Shown one piece after another: positions 1-8,794 of a stretch of DNA of 60,211 nt. This stretch comes from Flavobacteriales bacterium. Lineage in GTDB: Bacteria; Bacteroidota; Bacteroidia; Flavobacteriales_F; PHOS-HE28. The stretch covers positions 1 to 60,211 of the forward strand of contig JAEUSV010000098.1 of the NCBI GenBank assembly GCA_016788485.1, in the 5' to 3' direction. The notes beneath the pieces were generated by a model, which saw nothing but the letters and a program-made list of their open reading frames with translations, was not told the origin of the DNA and ran no database searches. Within the stretch, counting starts at the first letter, position 1. The number at the start of each line of letters is the position of its first letter. The translations under genes were made by a program, and so were the position numbers.

Positions 1-1
1 G

Positions 2-925
2 ATGGGCGATGCGTACTTCTCGGCGCCCAACCCGCCCTTCGGCGCCGAGCTCACCTACCACCTGAAGGACGCGTACAAGGGCCTGAAGGACCAGCGGAAG
101 GAGCGCGAGCAGGAACGCACCAAGGCGAAGCAGCCGCTCAGTGTGCCTGCGTGGGACTCGCTGGAAATGGAGCTTCGCGCGTTGGACCCCAAGGTGTGGC
201 TGGTGATCACGGACGCCAAGGGCGATGCGGTGCGGCGTGTGGGGGCCACCAACGCGAAGGGCTTTCAGCGCGTGGTGTGGGACCTGCGCGCCGATGCGCG
301 CGCTCCGGTGACGCCCGGCAACGCCGACGGCTCACCCGCGGGCAGCTTGGTGGCCCCGGGCACCTACGGCGCGCAGCTCTTCAAGCAGGTGGACGGCGTG
401 CTCACCGCGATCTCGGCACGCGTGGACGTGCGCGTGGAACCGTTGATAAAGGGCACGCTTCCCGGTGCCGCTCCGGCCGCCGTGGCGGAATACGCACGCG
501 GCATGGAGGAGCTCTACGCGCGCAACGAACGCATGGAGCAACGCTTCCATACGGCGCAGGAACGTGGCCGCCTGTTGCTCGCCGCATACACCCGCGCACC
601 ACGCACCGACGAGGCCCTGCACCGCGAACTGCTCGCCTTGCGCGACAGCCTGCAGGCCATCGACATCGACCTGAACGGCAGCAGAGCGCGCAGCATGGTC
701 GGTGAGGAACGCTTCTCCCCCGGGCTGCGGGACTTCCTCGGCAACGCGGGCTCGGGCGGCTCGGCGCTCACCTACGGTCCCACGGCCACGCACCGCGCCA
801 GCCGCGCGCACGCCGAAACGCTCCTTGCGGACCTGGAGCGCCGCGTGAACGAGGCCTACGGCAAGGCCGATGCCTTGGAGCAGCGCGTGAAGGCGCTGGG
901 CGCGCCGGCCTTGAAGGAGCGTTAG
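2..925 (+). CDS. C-terminal part of a BNR/VPS10-type propeller protein (annotated glycosyl hydrolase in many Bacteroidota)
   Basis: The frame is already open at the left edge, so the first methionine is probably internal and the N-terminal propeller lies outside the window. The visible 307 residues match what I know as the tail of large BNR-repeat proteins: an opening G-x-x-Y-F-x-A-P-N-P-P-F-G segment, a charged helical linker, a beta-sandwich stretch around residues 60-95 (VWLVITDAKGDAVRR, then KGFQRVVWDLR), and an all-helical end. Such proteins are usually exported and are often labelled glycosyl hydrolases without proof of activity. It converges with the GH3 gene, 3 bases apart. Enzymatic function cannot be judged from this fragment. 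Confidence 0.6.
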   Translation: MGDAYFSAPNPPFGAELTYHLKDAYKGLKDQRKEREQERTKAKQPLSVPAWDSLEMELRALDPKVWLVITDAKGDAVRRVGATNAKGFQRVVWDLRADARAPVTPGNADGSPAGSLVAPGTYGAQLFKQVDGVLTAISARVDVRVEPLIKGTLPGAAPAAVAEYARGMEELYARNERMEQRFHTAQERGRLLLAAYTRAPRTDEALHRELLALRDSLQAIDIDLNGSRARSMVGEERFSPGLRDFLGNAGSGGSALTYGPTATHRASRAHAETLLADLERRVNEAYGKADALEQRVKALGAPALKER

Positions 926-928
926 GGC

Positions 929-2404
929 TCAGCCCAACCCCTCCACGTACCGCCGGTCGTTGGCCAGGCGCGGCACCTTGCTCTGCGCGTCGTTCATGCC
1001 GCGCGCCTTCATCCACGCCGCGAACGCGCCACGCGGGAGGGAACGCACCACCAGCGGCCGCAGCACCTTGCCAGCGATCAGGTCCTTGTAGTACGGATTG
1101 CGCTTCTGAAGCGCCTCGTCCATCGCTGCGCTGAAACGGCCCATGTCGGCCGGCGGCGCGGCGAACTCGATGTGCCATTCGTGGTACGGCAGGCCTTCGT
1201 TCGGAGCCAGCAGCGGGGCCACGGTGAACTCGGCCACCTCGCAGGGCACGGCGGCGATCGCGTCCTTCAGCGCGCCCTCCACCTCCTCGGCGATCACGTG
1301 CTCGCCGAAGGCACTGGTGAAGTGCTTGGTGCGACCGGTGACCTTGATGCGCGGCGGGGCGAGCGAGGTGAACTTCACCGTGTCGCCGATCTCGTAGCCC
1401 CAGAGGCCCGCGTTCGTGTAGAGCACCAGCGCGTACTGCACGTCCAGCTCCACCTCGGCGATGGAACGCGGTCGGCGGTCGTTGCCCTGCATGGGCACGA
1501 AGCCGAAGTAGATGCCGTTGTCGAGCACGAGCAGCATGCCGTCATCGTTGTCCTTGTCCTGGTAGGCGATGAAGCCTTCGCTCGCGGGGAAAAGCTCCAC
1601 GCTGGGCACGGTGCCGCCGATCAGCGCCTCCATGCGGCTGCGGTAGGGCGCGTAGTTGACACCGCCGTACACGAAGAGCGAGAACTGCGGGAACACCTCC
1701 TTCACCGTGGCCTTGCCGGTGCGCGCCAGCAGCCGCTCGAAGTACATCTGCACCCAGGCGGGGATGCCGCTGATCAGACGCATGTCCTCCCGCATCGTCT
1801 CCCCCACGATGGCCTCGACCTTGGTCTCCCAGTCGGGGATGCTGTTGGTGGCGAACGAGGGCATGCGGTTCTTCAGCAGGTAGCGCGGCACGTGGTTGGC
1901 CACGATGCCGCTGAGGCGACCGGTGGGGATGAGGCCCTTGCGGTCGAGCACGGGGCTGCCCTGCAGGAAGATCATCTTCCCGTCCACGAACTCGGCGCGG
2001 CCGCTGTGCGCGATGTAGGCGAGCAGGGCCCTGCGCGCGCTGCCGATGTGGTTGGGCAGGGAGTGCTGCGTGATGGGGATGTACTTGGCCCCGCTGGTGG
2101 TGCCACTGGTCTTGCACAGGTAGAGCGGAAGGCCCGGCCACAGCACGTCCTTCTCACCGGCGACGATGCGGTCGATGTACGGCCGGAAGCCCTCGTAGTC
2201 GCGCAGCGGCACGGCCTGCACGAGGCCGGCGTGGTCGTGGACCTGGTGCAGCTTGTGGTCGCGCCCGTAGGCCGTGGCCCCACCGAACTGCATTAATTGG
2301 CGCAGCACCCCGAGCTGGGTGGCCACGGGGTCCATGGCGCGGCGCATCACCGCGCTGGTCACGAGGCGTGCGTAAGGCTTGGCGATGGCGGACTTGAGGC
2401 CCAT
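929..2404 (-). CDS. GH3 auxin-responsive promoter family protein (acyl-adenylate/amide-synthetase fold)
   Basis: A 491-residue protein with the hallmarks of the bacterial GH3 family. The N-terminus has a Y-G-R-D segment, followed by the Ser/Thr-rich ATP-binding loop KTSGTTSGAKYIP near residue 110. Later come the FVYGGVNYAPY and ELFPASEGF motifs, and a C-terminal V-T-G-R-T-K-H region. Plant GH3 enzymes join amino acids to acyl hormones through an adenylate; the substrate in Bacteroidota is unknown. I chose the ATG at 2404 (MGLKSAIAKPY) over an in-frame start 18 nt upstream, because that extension lies inside a repeat array. It follows the M23 gene on the same strand, about 80 nt away. Confidence 0.85.
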   Translation of the reverse strand: MGLKSAIAKPYARLVTSAVMRRAMDPVATQLGVLRQLMQFGGATAYGRDHKLHQVHDHAGLVQAVPLRDYEGFRPYIDRIVAGEKDVLWPGLPLYLCKTSGTTSGAKYIPITQHSLPNHIGSARRALLAYIAHSGRAEFVDGKMIFLQGSPVLDRKGLIPTGRLSGIVANHVPRYLLKNRMPSFATNSIPDWETKVEAIVGETMREDMRLISGIPAWVQMYFERLLARTGKATVKEVFPQFSLFVYGGVNYAPYRSRMEALIGGTVPSVELFPASEGFIAYQDKDNDDGMLLVLDNGIYFGFVPMQGNDRRPRSIAEVELDVQYALVLYTNAGLWGYEIGDTVKFTSLAPPRIKVTGRTKHFTSAFGEHVIAEEVEGALKDAIAAVPCEVAEFTVAPLLAPNEGLPYHEWHIEFAAPPADMGRFSAAMDEALQKRNPYYKDLIAGKVLRPLVVRSLPRGAFAAWMKARGMNDAQSKVPRLANDRRYVEGLG

Positions 2405-2405
2405 G

Positions 2406-2445
2406 CAAGCTTCAAGGTTCAAGTGTCAAGGCACAAGGGTACAAG
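2406..2445 (+). repeat. Heptameric CAAGnnn tandem array, plus-strand orientation
   Basis: CAAG occurs at 2406, 2413, 2420, 2427, 2434 and 2442, a strict 7-base period for five units followed by one 8-base step. The array lies immediately upstream of the GH3 start codon. Confidence 0.85.
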
Positions 2446-2465
2446 AGAGCGAGATCCATTTGTTC

Positions 2466-2490
2466 CTTGGCACTTGCCACTTGCTACTTG
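2466..2490 (-). repeat. Heptameric CAAGnnn tandem array, minus-strand orientation
   Basis: CTTG (CAAG on the minus strand) occurs at 2466, 2473, 2480 and 2487, exactly 7 bases apart. The array faces the one at 2406-2445, so the two can pair as an imperfect hairpin. Its last unit overlaps the final Phe-Lys codons and stop codon of the M23 peptidase. Confidence 0.85.
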
Positions 2491-3359
2491 AACACCATGT
2501 ATGCCATCGGGTCCACCGGTTCGCCCTTGTACCAGAGCTCGAAGTGGAGGTGCGGACCGGTGGTGAGCTCGCCGCTGTTGCCCACGATGGCGATGGCCTC
2601 GCCCGCCTTCACCTTGTCGCCGGCCTTCCGCAGCAGCACGCTGTTGTGCTTGTACACGCTCACAAGGTCATTGCGGTGCTGCACCTGCAGCACGTGCCCG
2701 CCGTCGCTGGTCCAGCTCGCGAACACCACCGTGCCGTCGAGCGTGGCCTTCACCGCCTCGTTCGCCTTGGTCACGATATCCACGCCGTAATGCCCTTCGC
2801 GCTGCTCGAAGGTGCTGGTGGCCAGGCCGCGGATCGGAGGGAAGAAGATGAGGCCCGCGAGGTCCCCTCCCCGGGCTGAGGTGATGCCCTCGTTCACGGC
2901 GTACTGCTCCTCGCGACGGATGCGCTCGCGCAGTACGCTGTCGGCCTCGCCCGGCAGCAGGTCGGCGGCACCGGGCGGGGTGGCCACCTTGCGGAAGAGG
3001 TTGGCGCTGTCGGCCTTCACCGTACCGCTGAGCACATCGCGCAGGTTGTCGATGTACAGGTCGCGCACGGTGAGCACCTGCTGCAGGCTATCGGCCAGCT
3101 GGGCGCTCCGGTACGCGTTGAACTTCATGGCCTGGTCGGTGTACCCCGGGATATAGCGCTTGAGCGGCGTGAGCACGATGAGCGCCGCCACGAAAAGGCC
3201 GTGCAGGGTGAACAGGCCCAGGAAGAGCAGGATCACGTTCAGCCGCGACAGCCGGATGCTGAAGCGCTCCTCGAAGGTGCGGTCGTTGATCAGCAGCAGC
3301 CGGTACTTGCTCCGCAGCTTCTTCAGCACCTGTCCCCGTGCGCGCACCTCCTTGGCCAT
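2484..3359 (-). CDS. M23 family metallopeptidase, membrane anchored
   Basis: A 291-residue envelope peptidase of the LytM/M23 type. A positively charged N-terminus precedes one membrane helix (about residues 41-64), then a helical linker and a C-terminal M23 domain. The zinc-binding signatures are present: HYGVD (His190, Asp194) and PHLHFELW (His270 and His272). This makes peptidoglycan endopeptidase activity outside the inner membrane likely. I chose ATG 3359 (MAKEVRARG); a GTG two codons upstream is possible. The start region overlaps the longest possible start of the divergent membrane glycosyltransferase-like gene. The same gene type often stands near sprE and atp genes in Flavobacteriales, as far as I recall. 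Confidence 0.88.
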   Translation of the reverse strand: MAKEVRARGQVLKKLRSKYRLLLINDRTFEERFSIRLSRLNVILLFLGLFTLHGLFVAALIVLTPLKRYIPGYTDQAMKFNAYRSAQLADSLQQVLTVRDLYIDNLRDVLSGTVKADSANLFRKVATPPGAADLLPGEADSVLRERIRREEQYAVNEGITSARGGDLAGLIFFPPIRGLATSTFEQREGHYGVDIVTKANEAVKATLDGTVVFASWTSDGGHVLQVQHRNDLVSVYKHNSVLLRKAGDKVKAGEAIAIVGNSGELTTGPHLHFELWYKGEPVDPMAYMVFK

Positions 3360-3397
3360 GGTCACAAATATCGCCCTCCGCTCTCAGCGCGCCGCCT

Positions 3398-3405
3398 TAG
3401 CTTTC
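3398..3405 (+). promoter_or_regulatory. -7 promoter element TAGCTTTC, leaderless configuration
   Basis: Close to the Bacteroidota -7 consensus TAnnTTTG and 3 nt before the GTG at 3409. This supports GTG 3409 as the start of the membrane protein. Confidence 0.5.
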
Positions 3406-3408
3406 GCC

Positions 3409-4842
3409 GTGGCGCAGAAGACCGCAGCCCAACGGCCCTTCCGGTGGATCACCGCTGCGGTGTTCCTGGGCCTCACCGCGATCGCCCTGGTGCAGCGCGG
3501 CATGTTCATGGACGGGCTGCTCTACGTTTCCGTGGCGCACAACCTGGCCCTGGGCTTCGGCACTTTCTGGGAGCCGCGCTTCTCCGAGGAGGGCTTCGCC
3601 GGGCTGCCCACCTTCCACGAGCACCCGCCCCTGGCCTTCGGCATGGAATCGCTGTGGTACCGCGTGTTCGGCAGCGGGTTCTGGGTGGAGGGCCTCTACT
3701 CGCTGTGCATGGCCCTGGCCACGGCCTGGCTGCTGGTGCGACTGTGGCGCGCCTTGTGGGGCACCGACCGGCGGATGGCCGCGCTCGGCTGGCTGCCGGT
3801 GCTGCTGTGGATCATCGTGCCCCAAGTGCATTGGTGCGCCCAGAACAACATGCAGGAGAACACCATGGCGGTGTTCACCGTGGCCGCGGTGCTCATGGCC
3901 GTGCGCACCGACCGCGGGGCGCTCCATCCCTTGGCCGGCCTCGTGCTCGTCGGCCTCTTCACCTTCCTGGCGGCGATGGTGAAGGGCCTTCCGGGCCTCT
4001 TCCCCCTTTGCGCACCGTTCATGCTGGGCGTGGTGCGCGGAAGCGCATGGAAGGGACTGTGGCGCAGCGCCCTGGTCACCGCGACCGTGGTCGGTCTGTT
4101 CGCCCTGCTGATGCTCTGGCCCGAGGCGCGGCAGAGCCTGCTCACCTATGCCGAGGGGCGCCTGTTGCACCGCATCGACATGGACCCCACCGTGGATACA
4201 CGCTGGCGGATCGTCCCCCAGTTCGTGGAGGCCATGCTCGCACCAATGCTCCTCATGGTCGTCGCGCGGGCGGCCACCCGTCGACGGCGCGGTGCCGACA
4301 CCTCCAACGGGCGCCAGGGCGCCACCGCCATGCTGTTGATCGGCCTCAGCGGCGTGCTGCCCCTGACGCTCACCCTGGTCCAGAAGTCGTTCTACATGGT
4401 GGCCGCGCTCCCCTTCGTATCCACCGCCATCGCCTGCATGGCGGCGCCTTCCGTGGCCCACCTGCTGGAGCGCACCTCACAGGGGCTGCGCCGAGGGTTG
4501 CTCTTCGCCGGTCGGGCGGGGGTGGCCGCGGTGATCGTATGCTGCGCCCTGCTCTTCGGGAAGCCTTCACGCGATGTGGACCTGTTGCACGATGTGGACC
4601 TGCTGGGCCGGGCGCTGCCCGCGCACACGCTGGTGAGCGTCGGCCCGGAGCAATGGGAGGAGTGGAACCTGCAGAGCTACCTCATCCGGTTCCATGCGAT
4701 CAGCGTTTCCAGCCGGCCGGGCGCGGCCTGGCACCTGACGGCCGGGGAGGGCGCCCCGCCGGCGGGCTACCGGCCGGTGCCCCTGCCCACACGCCACTAC
4801 CGCCTGTGGCAGCGCGCCGAAGGGACCGGTCCGGGGCGATGA
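3409..4842 (+). CDS. Polytopic membrane glycosyltransferase-like protein (GT-C/ArnT-like)
   Basis: About 477 residues with roughly ten hydrophobic helices. The first extracytoplasmic loop begins with F-M-D-G-L-L-Y-V-S and is followed by a conserved-looking HEHPPL motif. This resembles dolichol/undecaprenyl-phosphate-sugar-using GT-C enzymes, in which an acidic residue after the first helix is catalytic. A short polar C-terminal domain follows. I favour the GTG at 3409, because a promoter-like TAGCTTTC sits directly before it. An ATG at 3358 in the same frame would overlap the divergent M23 gene start. Substrate and acceptor are unknown. It ends 38 nt before sprE on the same strand. Confidence 0.65.
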   Translation: MAQKTAAQRPFRWITAAVFLGLTAIALVQRGMFMDGLLYVSVAHNLALGFGTFWEPRFSEEGFAGLPTFHEHPPLAFGMESLWYRVFGSGFWVEGLYSLCMALATAWLLVRLWRALWGTDRRMAALGWLPVLLWIIVPQVHWCAQNNMQENTMAVFTVAAVLMAVRTDRGALHPLAGLVLVGLFTFLAAMVKGLPGLFPLCAPFMLGVVRGSAWKGLWRSALVTATVVGLFALLMLWPEARQSLLTYAEGRLLHRIDMDPTVDTRWRIVPQFVEAMLAPMLLMVVARAATRRRRGADTSNGRQGATAMLLIGLSGVLPLTLTLVQKSFYMVAALPFVSTAIACMAAPSVAHLLERTSQGLRRGLLFAGRAGVAAVIVCCALLFGKPSRDVDLLHDVDLLGRALPAHTLVSVGPEQWEEWNLQSYLIRFHAISVSSRPGAAWHLTAGEGAPPAGYRPVPLPTRHYRLWQRAEGTGPGR

Positions 4843-4844
4843 AA

Positions 4845-4852
4845 TAACTTCG
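4845..4852 (+). promoter_or_regulatory. -7 promoter element TAACTTCG upstream of sprE
   Basis: Matches TAnnTTYG. It ends 28 nt before the ATG of sprE, just after the stop of the preceding gene, giving a short leader. Confidence 0.55.
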
Positions 4853-4880
4853 CCCGTTCGTAGTTATCCACACGCCCTCC

Positions 4881-7541
4881 ATGTCCCGAACGACCGCCAC
4901 GGCATCCACGTTCGGCCTCGCCCTCGCGCTGGTCGTGCTGGTGCTTGCCGGTTGCTCCACCGAGAAGGACGCCTTCCTCAACCGCACCTTCCACCGGCTC
5001 ACCACGCGCGATAACGGGTGGTTCAACGCCAACACCAAGCTCGATGAGCGGGTGGCGGAGATGGAGAAGGCCTATGAGTTCGACTTCGACGAGGTGCTGC
5101 CCATCTTCATCGTGGGCTCGGAGGAGGATGCGAAGGCCATGGTGCCCGACATGGAGAAGTGCATCGAGAAGTGCTCCACCGTGATCGACCGGCACAACAT
5201 GGAGATCGCCGGCAAGCAGAAGAACGTGTGGATCGACGACTCCTACTTCGTGATCGGCAAGGCCCACTTCTACAAGCGCAGCTACTTCGACGCCGAGCGC
5301 ACCTTCGACTACATCGGCCGCCGCTTCAAGGGCGAGGACCGGCAGGCGGAGGCCCGGTTGTGGCTGGCCCGCACCTACATCGAAGGCCAGCAGTACGCCA
5401 AGGCCCAGAGCGTGCTCGATGAGGTGAAGAACATGAAGGAGCTGCCCAAGCGGTTCCCCCACGACCACCTGAGCGCCGTGCAGGCCGACCTCGACCTGCG
5501 GCGCGGCAAGGTGGACGACGCCATCGTGAGCCTGGAGCGCGCCGCCACCATCGCCGAGGCGAAGAGCGACCGCGTGCGCTGGTCGTTCATCCTGGCGCAG
5601 TTGTACCAGGTGAAGGGCCAGGAGGACAAGGCCGTGGCGCAGTACCAGAAGGTGGCCCGCATGAACCCGCCCTACGAGATGGGCTTCCATGCGCAGATCT
5701 TCGAGGTGCTCGCCTTCGACCGCGGCAGCAGCGACGCCCTGCGCAAGCGGCTGCGCCGCATGCTCAAGGACGAGAAGCATGTGGACCATTTCGACATGAT
5801 CCACTACGCGCTGGCGGACCTGGACCTGAAGGAGAACAAGGACAGCGCGGCCATCGTGGAGCTGAAGACCAGCTGCCGGGTGAGCACCACCGACACACGC
5901 CAGAAGGCCAAGAGCTTCCTGCGGCTGGCCGACCTCTACTTCGACGACCGTGTGTATCCCGCCGCACAGGCCTATTACGACAGCACGGTGAGCCTGATCG
6001 ACGAGGAGCATAAGCGTTTCGAGGAGGTGAGCACCCGCGCCGAGGTGCTGGGCGAACTGGTGGAGCAGCTGAACATCATCGCCCGCGAGGACAGCCTGCA
6101 GGCCTTCGCCCAGCTCGACCCCAAGGAGCAGGAGAAGCAGATCCGCCGCATGATCAAGGAGCGTGAGCGGGCCGAGGAGGAGAAGAAGGCCCAGGAGGCC
6201 GAATCGCGCGAACTGACCACCAACCCGACGCCCGATGCGCCCAAGCCCGGTGGTGGTGGAAGCACCGGGGGTGACAAGGGCAACTGGTACTTCTACAACC
6301 CCCAGCAGGTGAGCCGCGGCGCGGCCGAGTTCAAGAAGAAGTGGGGCAACCGCCCCCTGGAGGACAACTGGCGCCGCAAGGACAAGGGCGGCAGCCTGAC
6401 GAGCGAGAGCCCCGAGGAGGGCGGCGAGGAGGCGGCCGAGGGCTCCGACGGCAAGGAGGGTGGCAAGGAGGCCGGTGACGAACCGTGGAAGGACCCCGCC
6501 AGCTACATGAAGGACGTGCCCTCCGACACCGCCGCGCTGGCCGCGTCCAATGCAAAGGTCTGCTCGGCGCTGTACGTGGCCGGCACCATCTACAAGGAGA
6601 AGCTCCGTGACATCGACAATGCCATCGAGAGCTTCGAGGTGCTCAACAACCGCTTCGAGGACTGCCGCTACACCCCCGAGTCGCACTACCAGCTGTACCG
6701 GATCTACCTGGACAAGGAGCGCACCGGCAACTTCTTCGACCTGGAGGGCAAGGGGTCCAAGTACTATGCCGACATCATCATCGAGCGCTGGCCCGACAGC
6801 GAGTTCGCCCGGTTGGTGAAGGACCCTGCGCTGCTCATGAACGATGAGAAGAACAGGCAGCAGGAGGAGGCCGCCTACGAAGCGCTCTACCGCGAGCACC
6901 GCAACGGCAACCACCTGCAGGTGATCACCGGCTGCAACACCGTGCTGGCCAACGAACCGGCCAACCACCTGCGCGCCAAGTACCAGCTGCTGAAGGCCAT
7001 GGCCGTGGGCGGGTTGCACCAGCCCGACGCCTTCCGCGCCGCCCTGACCGAGGTGGTGACCCTGTACGCCGGCACCGACGAGGCCAAGGCCGCCGCCGAC
7101 ATCCTGGCCGCGCTGGACAAGCAGGCCGCCGGCACCAAGGTCTCCGAGGCCACCGCCGAGCCCGAAGGCTACCAGTTCGAGGAGGGTACCCACCAGGTGC
7201 TGCTCATCTACCCCACCTCCGCCGGTTCGGTGGACCAGGCGAAGGCCCGCATCAGCGACTTCTGTGCGCAGGTGATGCGCGGGGAGAAGATCGATGTGAC
7301 CTCCAGCCTGCTCGATGACCAGCAGCGACTGGTGGTGCTCAGCTCCTTCCCCTCATCCGAGAAGGCCATGGAGCTCATCGGGCTCTTCCAGGCCGAACGC
7401 TCCAAGCTGCGTGGCATCAACGACAAGGGCTATCCCCTGTTCGCCATCACGCCCGGCAATTTCGCCCTGCTGTTCAAGTCCAAGGACGTGGAGGGCTACC
7501 GCGCCTTTTTCCTGGAGCGGTACGTGACCGGAAAGAAGTAG
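4881..7541 (+). CDS. sprE: SprE/PorW-type TPR lipoprotein of gliding motility and type IX secretion
   Basis: An 886-residue lipoprotein. The signal peptide ends in the lipobox LAGC (Cys25), followed by a Ser-Thr-x-Lys-Asp..F-x-N-R-x-x-H..T-T segment that I recognise from Flavobacterium SprE. The body is a series of tetratricopeptide helices (about residues 100-420), then a charged, Gly/Glu-rich low-complexity linker (about 430-545), more TPR-like helices to about 740, and a compact C-terminal domain. In the known systems SprE/PorW helps the type IX secretion trans-envelope machine. The gene lies between envelope genes and bactofilin/atp genes. No other gld/por genes are in the window apart from a GldL-related one. 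The family call is by recognition, not by search. Confidence 0.8.
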   Translation: MSRTTATASTFGLALALVVLVLAGCSTEKDAFLNRTFHRLTTRDNGWFNANTKLDERVAEMEKAYEFDFDEVLPIFIVGSEEDAKAMVPDMEKCIEKCSTVIDRHNMEIAGKQKNVWIDDSYFVIGKAHFYKRSYFDAERTFDYIGRRFKGEDRQAEARLWLARTYIEGQQYAKAQSVLDEVKNMKELPKRFPHDHLSAVQADLDLRRGKVDDAIVSLERAATIAEAKSDRVRWSFILAQLYQVKGQEDKAVAQYQKVARMNPPYEMGFHAQIFEVLAFDRGSSDALRKRLRRMLKDEKHVDHFDMIHYALADLDLKENKDSAAIVELKTSCRVSTTDTRQKAKSFLRLADLYFDDRVYPAAQAYYDSTVSLIDEEHKRFEEVSTRAEVLGELVEQLNIIAREDSLQAFAQLDPKEQEKQIRRMIKERERAEEEKKAQEAESRELTTNPTPDAPKPGGGGSTGGDKGNWYFYNPQQVSRGAAEFKKKWGNRPLEDNWRRKDKGGSLTSESPEEGGEEAAEGSDGKEGGKEAGDEPWKDPASYMKDVPSDTAALAASNAKVCSALYVAGTIYKEKLRDIDNAIESFEVLNNRFEDCRYTPESHYQLYRIYLDKERTGNFFDLEGKGSKYYADIIIERWPDSEFARLVKDPALLMNDEKNRQQEEAAYEALYREHRNGNHLQVITGCNTVLANEPANHLRAKYQLLKAMAVGGLHQPDAFRAALTEVVTLYAGTDEAKAAADILAALDKQAAGTKVSEATAEPEGYQFEEGTHQVLLIYPTSAGSVDQAKARISDFCAQVMRGEKIDVTSSLLDDQQRLVVLSSFPSSEKAMELIGLFQAERSKLRGINDKGYPLFAITPGNFALLFKSKDVEGYRAFFLERYVTGKK

Positions 7542-7560
7542 GATAAGTCCCTGAGGCTGT

Positions 7561-7568
7561 TATCTTTG
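7561..7568 (+). promoter_or_regulatory. -7 promoter element TATCTTTG upstream of bactofilin
   Basis: Perfect match to TAnnTTTG, 20 nt after the sprE stop codon and about 70 nt before the bactofilin ATG. Confidence 0.65.
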
Positions 7569-7637
7569 CAAGGTCACGGCCGGACCGTGGCGCACAACCA
7601 CGTGTCGCTCTTCCGCAACGAAACCAAGACAGAGCCC

Positions 7638-8063
7638 ATGAACAAGGCCCCCGAGCCGGTGAACACCGGCAAGATCAACAGCATCATGGAAGGGACGACG
7701 ATCGTGGGCGAGATCCAGTCCGACAGCAACGTGCGCATCGATGGCCGTGTGAAAGGCACCATCAGCGTGCGTGGCAGGCTGATCGTGGGCGCCAGCGGCG
7801 TGGTGGAGGGCGACGTGACCTGCCAGAGCTGCGACATCGAAGGCACGGTGAACGGCAAGATCAACTGCCAGGACCTGCTGAGCCTGAAGGCCACCGCGAA
7901 GCTGAACGGCGACATCAACACCAAGAAGCTCGCCATCGAGCCGGGCGCGGTGTTCACCGGCAACTGCAGCATGGCCGGCGGCGTGGTGAAGGAGATGGAC
8001 CCCATGCGCCTGAGCACGGCCGGCAACCCGGCCCGCACCGAGCCCGCGCAAGCGGCCCGCTAA
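7638..8063 (+). CDS. Bactofilin (polymer-forming cytoskeletal protein)
   Basis: A 141-residue protein with the bactofilin right-handed beta-helix. Short repeats of the kind G-x-I-x-x-x-x-x-V-x-I-D-G-x-V-x-G run from about residue 12 to 120, flanked by a short polar N-terminus and a disordered Pro/Ala-rich C-terminus. Bactofilins form filaments at the inner membrane and often work with M23 peptidases in cell shape; an M23 gene lies 4.3 kb upstream. I took ATG 7638 (MNKAPEPV). A TTG at 7566 in the same frame falls inside the promoter element and is rejected. Confidence 0.9.
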   Translation: MNKAPEPVNTGKINSIMEGTTIVGEIQSDSNVRIDGRVKGTISVRGRLIVGASGVVEGDVTCQSCDIEGTVNGKINCQDLLSLKATAKLNGDINTKKLAIEPGAVFTGNCSMAGGVVKEMDPMRLSTAGNPARTEPAQAAR

Positions 8064-8081
8064 GCCCCCTCCGGCCTGGCC

Positions 8082-8465
8082 ATGGCACCCGGCCGTCGCT
8101 CCCCCGTCCTCCCCGTGCTCCTTTTCGCATTGGTGTGCGCCGCGCTCCTGGCCGCCACCCTGCACATGCTCGAGCTGCCCTTCCACTGGGCCTACGGCGC
8201 CGTCCTCGGCTACCTCACCCTGGTCACCCTGCTCATCCACCTGTGGCAGGAGCACGGCGACCCTGGCGATGCCAAGGGCCAGGTGCGGCGGTACATGACC
8301 GGGCTGGTGGTGAAGATGCTGCTGTCCTTGTTCCTGCTGCTGTTCGTGGTGGTGCTGTCGCCGAAGGACCTGGCACTGCCCCTGGCGCTGGCGTTCGCCC
8401 TGCTCTACCTGGCCTTCCTCGGCTTCAGTACCGCACGGGCCGCCAACCTGCTGCGCCGCTCATGA
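8082..8465 (+). CDS. Small four-helix membrane protein in the AtpI position
   Basis: A 127-residue protein with four hydrophobic segments (about residues 8-27, 34-52, 73-93 and 99-117) and a positively charged cytoplasmic loop after helix two. Its place just before atpZ and atpB, and its topology, fit the AtpI-like proteins encoded ahead of F-type ATP synthase genes. Those proteins assist c-ring assembly. Sequence similarity to classical AtpI is not obvious to me. Its stop codon overlaps the next start (ATGA), so the two genes are translationally coupled. Confidence 0.6.
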   Translation: MAPGRRSPVLPVLLFALVCAALLAATLHMLELPFHWAYGAVLGYLTLVTLLIHLWQEHGDPGDAKGQVRRYMTGLVVKMLLSLFLLLFVVVLSPKDLALPLALAFALLYLAFLGFSTARAANLLRRS

Positions 8466-8701
8466 AGGGGCCGGCCGGCAAACCCAAGCTCGACGAGGCC
8501 CGCAAGGGCTACCAGAACTACCTGCGCTACAGCGGCCTGGGCCTGCAGATGGCCGGTGCCGTGCTGGCGAGCGTGCTGCTGGGCCGTTGGCTCGACCGCG
8601 TGATCGGCTGGCAATTCCCCCTGCTGACGATCGTGGGGGCCCTGGGCGGGGTGGCCGGCGCCATGGTCTTCCTGTTCAAGGAGACCGGCCGCGGGAAGTG
8701 A
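8462..8701 (+). CDS. atpZ: AtpZ/AtpI family protein, ATP synthase assembly or cation channel subunit
   Basis: A 79-residue protein with a polar N-terminus (K-P-K-L-D-E-A-R-K-G-Y-Q-N-Y-L-R-Y-S-G) and two membrane helices separated by a short turn containing L-D-R. This is the typical layout of AtpZ, which is encoded at the head of many atp operons and has been linked to Mg2+/Ca2+ supply and c-ring assembly. The start overlaps the preceding stop by ATGA. About 90 nt with a promoter element separate it from atpB. Confidence 0.75.
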   Translation: MKGPAGKPKLDEARKGYQNYLRYSGLGLQMAGAVLASVLLGRWLDRVIGWQFPLLTIVGALGGVAGAMVFLFKETGRGK

Positions 8702-8748
8702 TCGGCCGAACGCGGAGGCTTCGGGTTTCAGTATTCCGACAGAGTATC

Positions 8749-8756
8749 TACCTTCG
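8749..8756 (+). promoter_or_regulatory. -7 promoter element TACCTTCG of the atpBEFHAG operon
   Basis: Matches TAnnTTYG and ends 38 nt before the atpB ATG, so the ATP synthase genes can be transcribed apart from bactofilin-atpZ. Confidence 0.6.
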
Positions 8757-8794
8757 CGGCCGAATTCGAGGGGGTACCCCACGCCCTGAACGTG

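Noticed and set aside
6200-6500. Frameshift or gene boundary within sprE because of odd composition
   Set aside because: The Gly/Glu/Lys-rich stretch is in frame and reads as a disordered linker between TPR regions; homologues have variable linkers.
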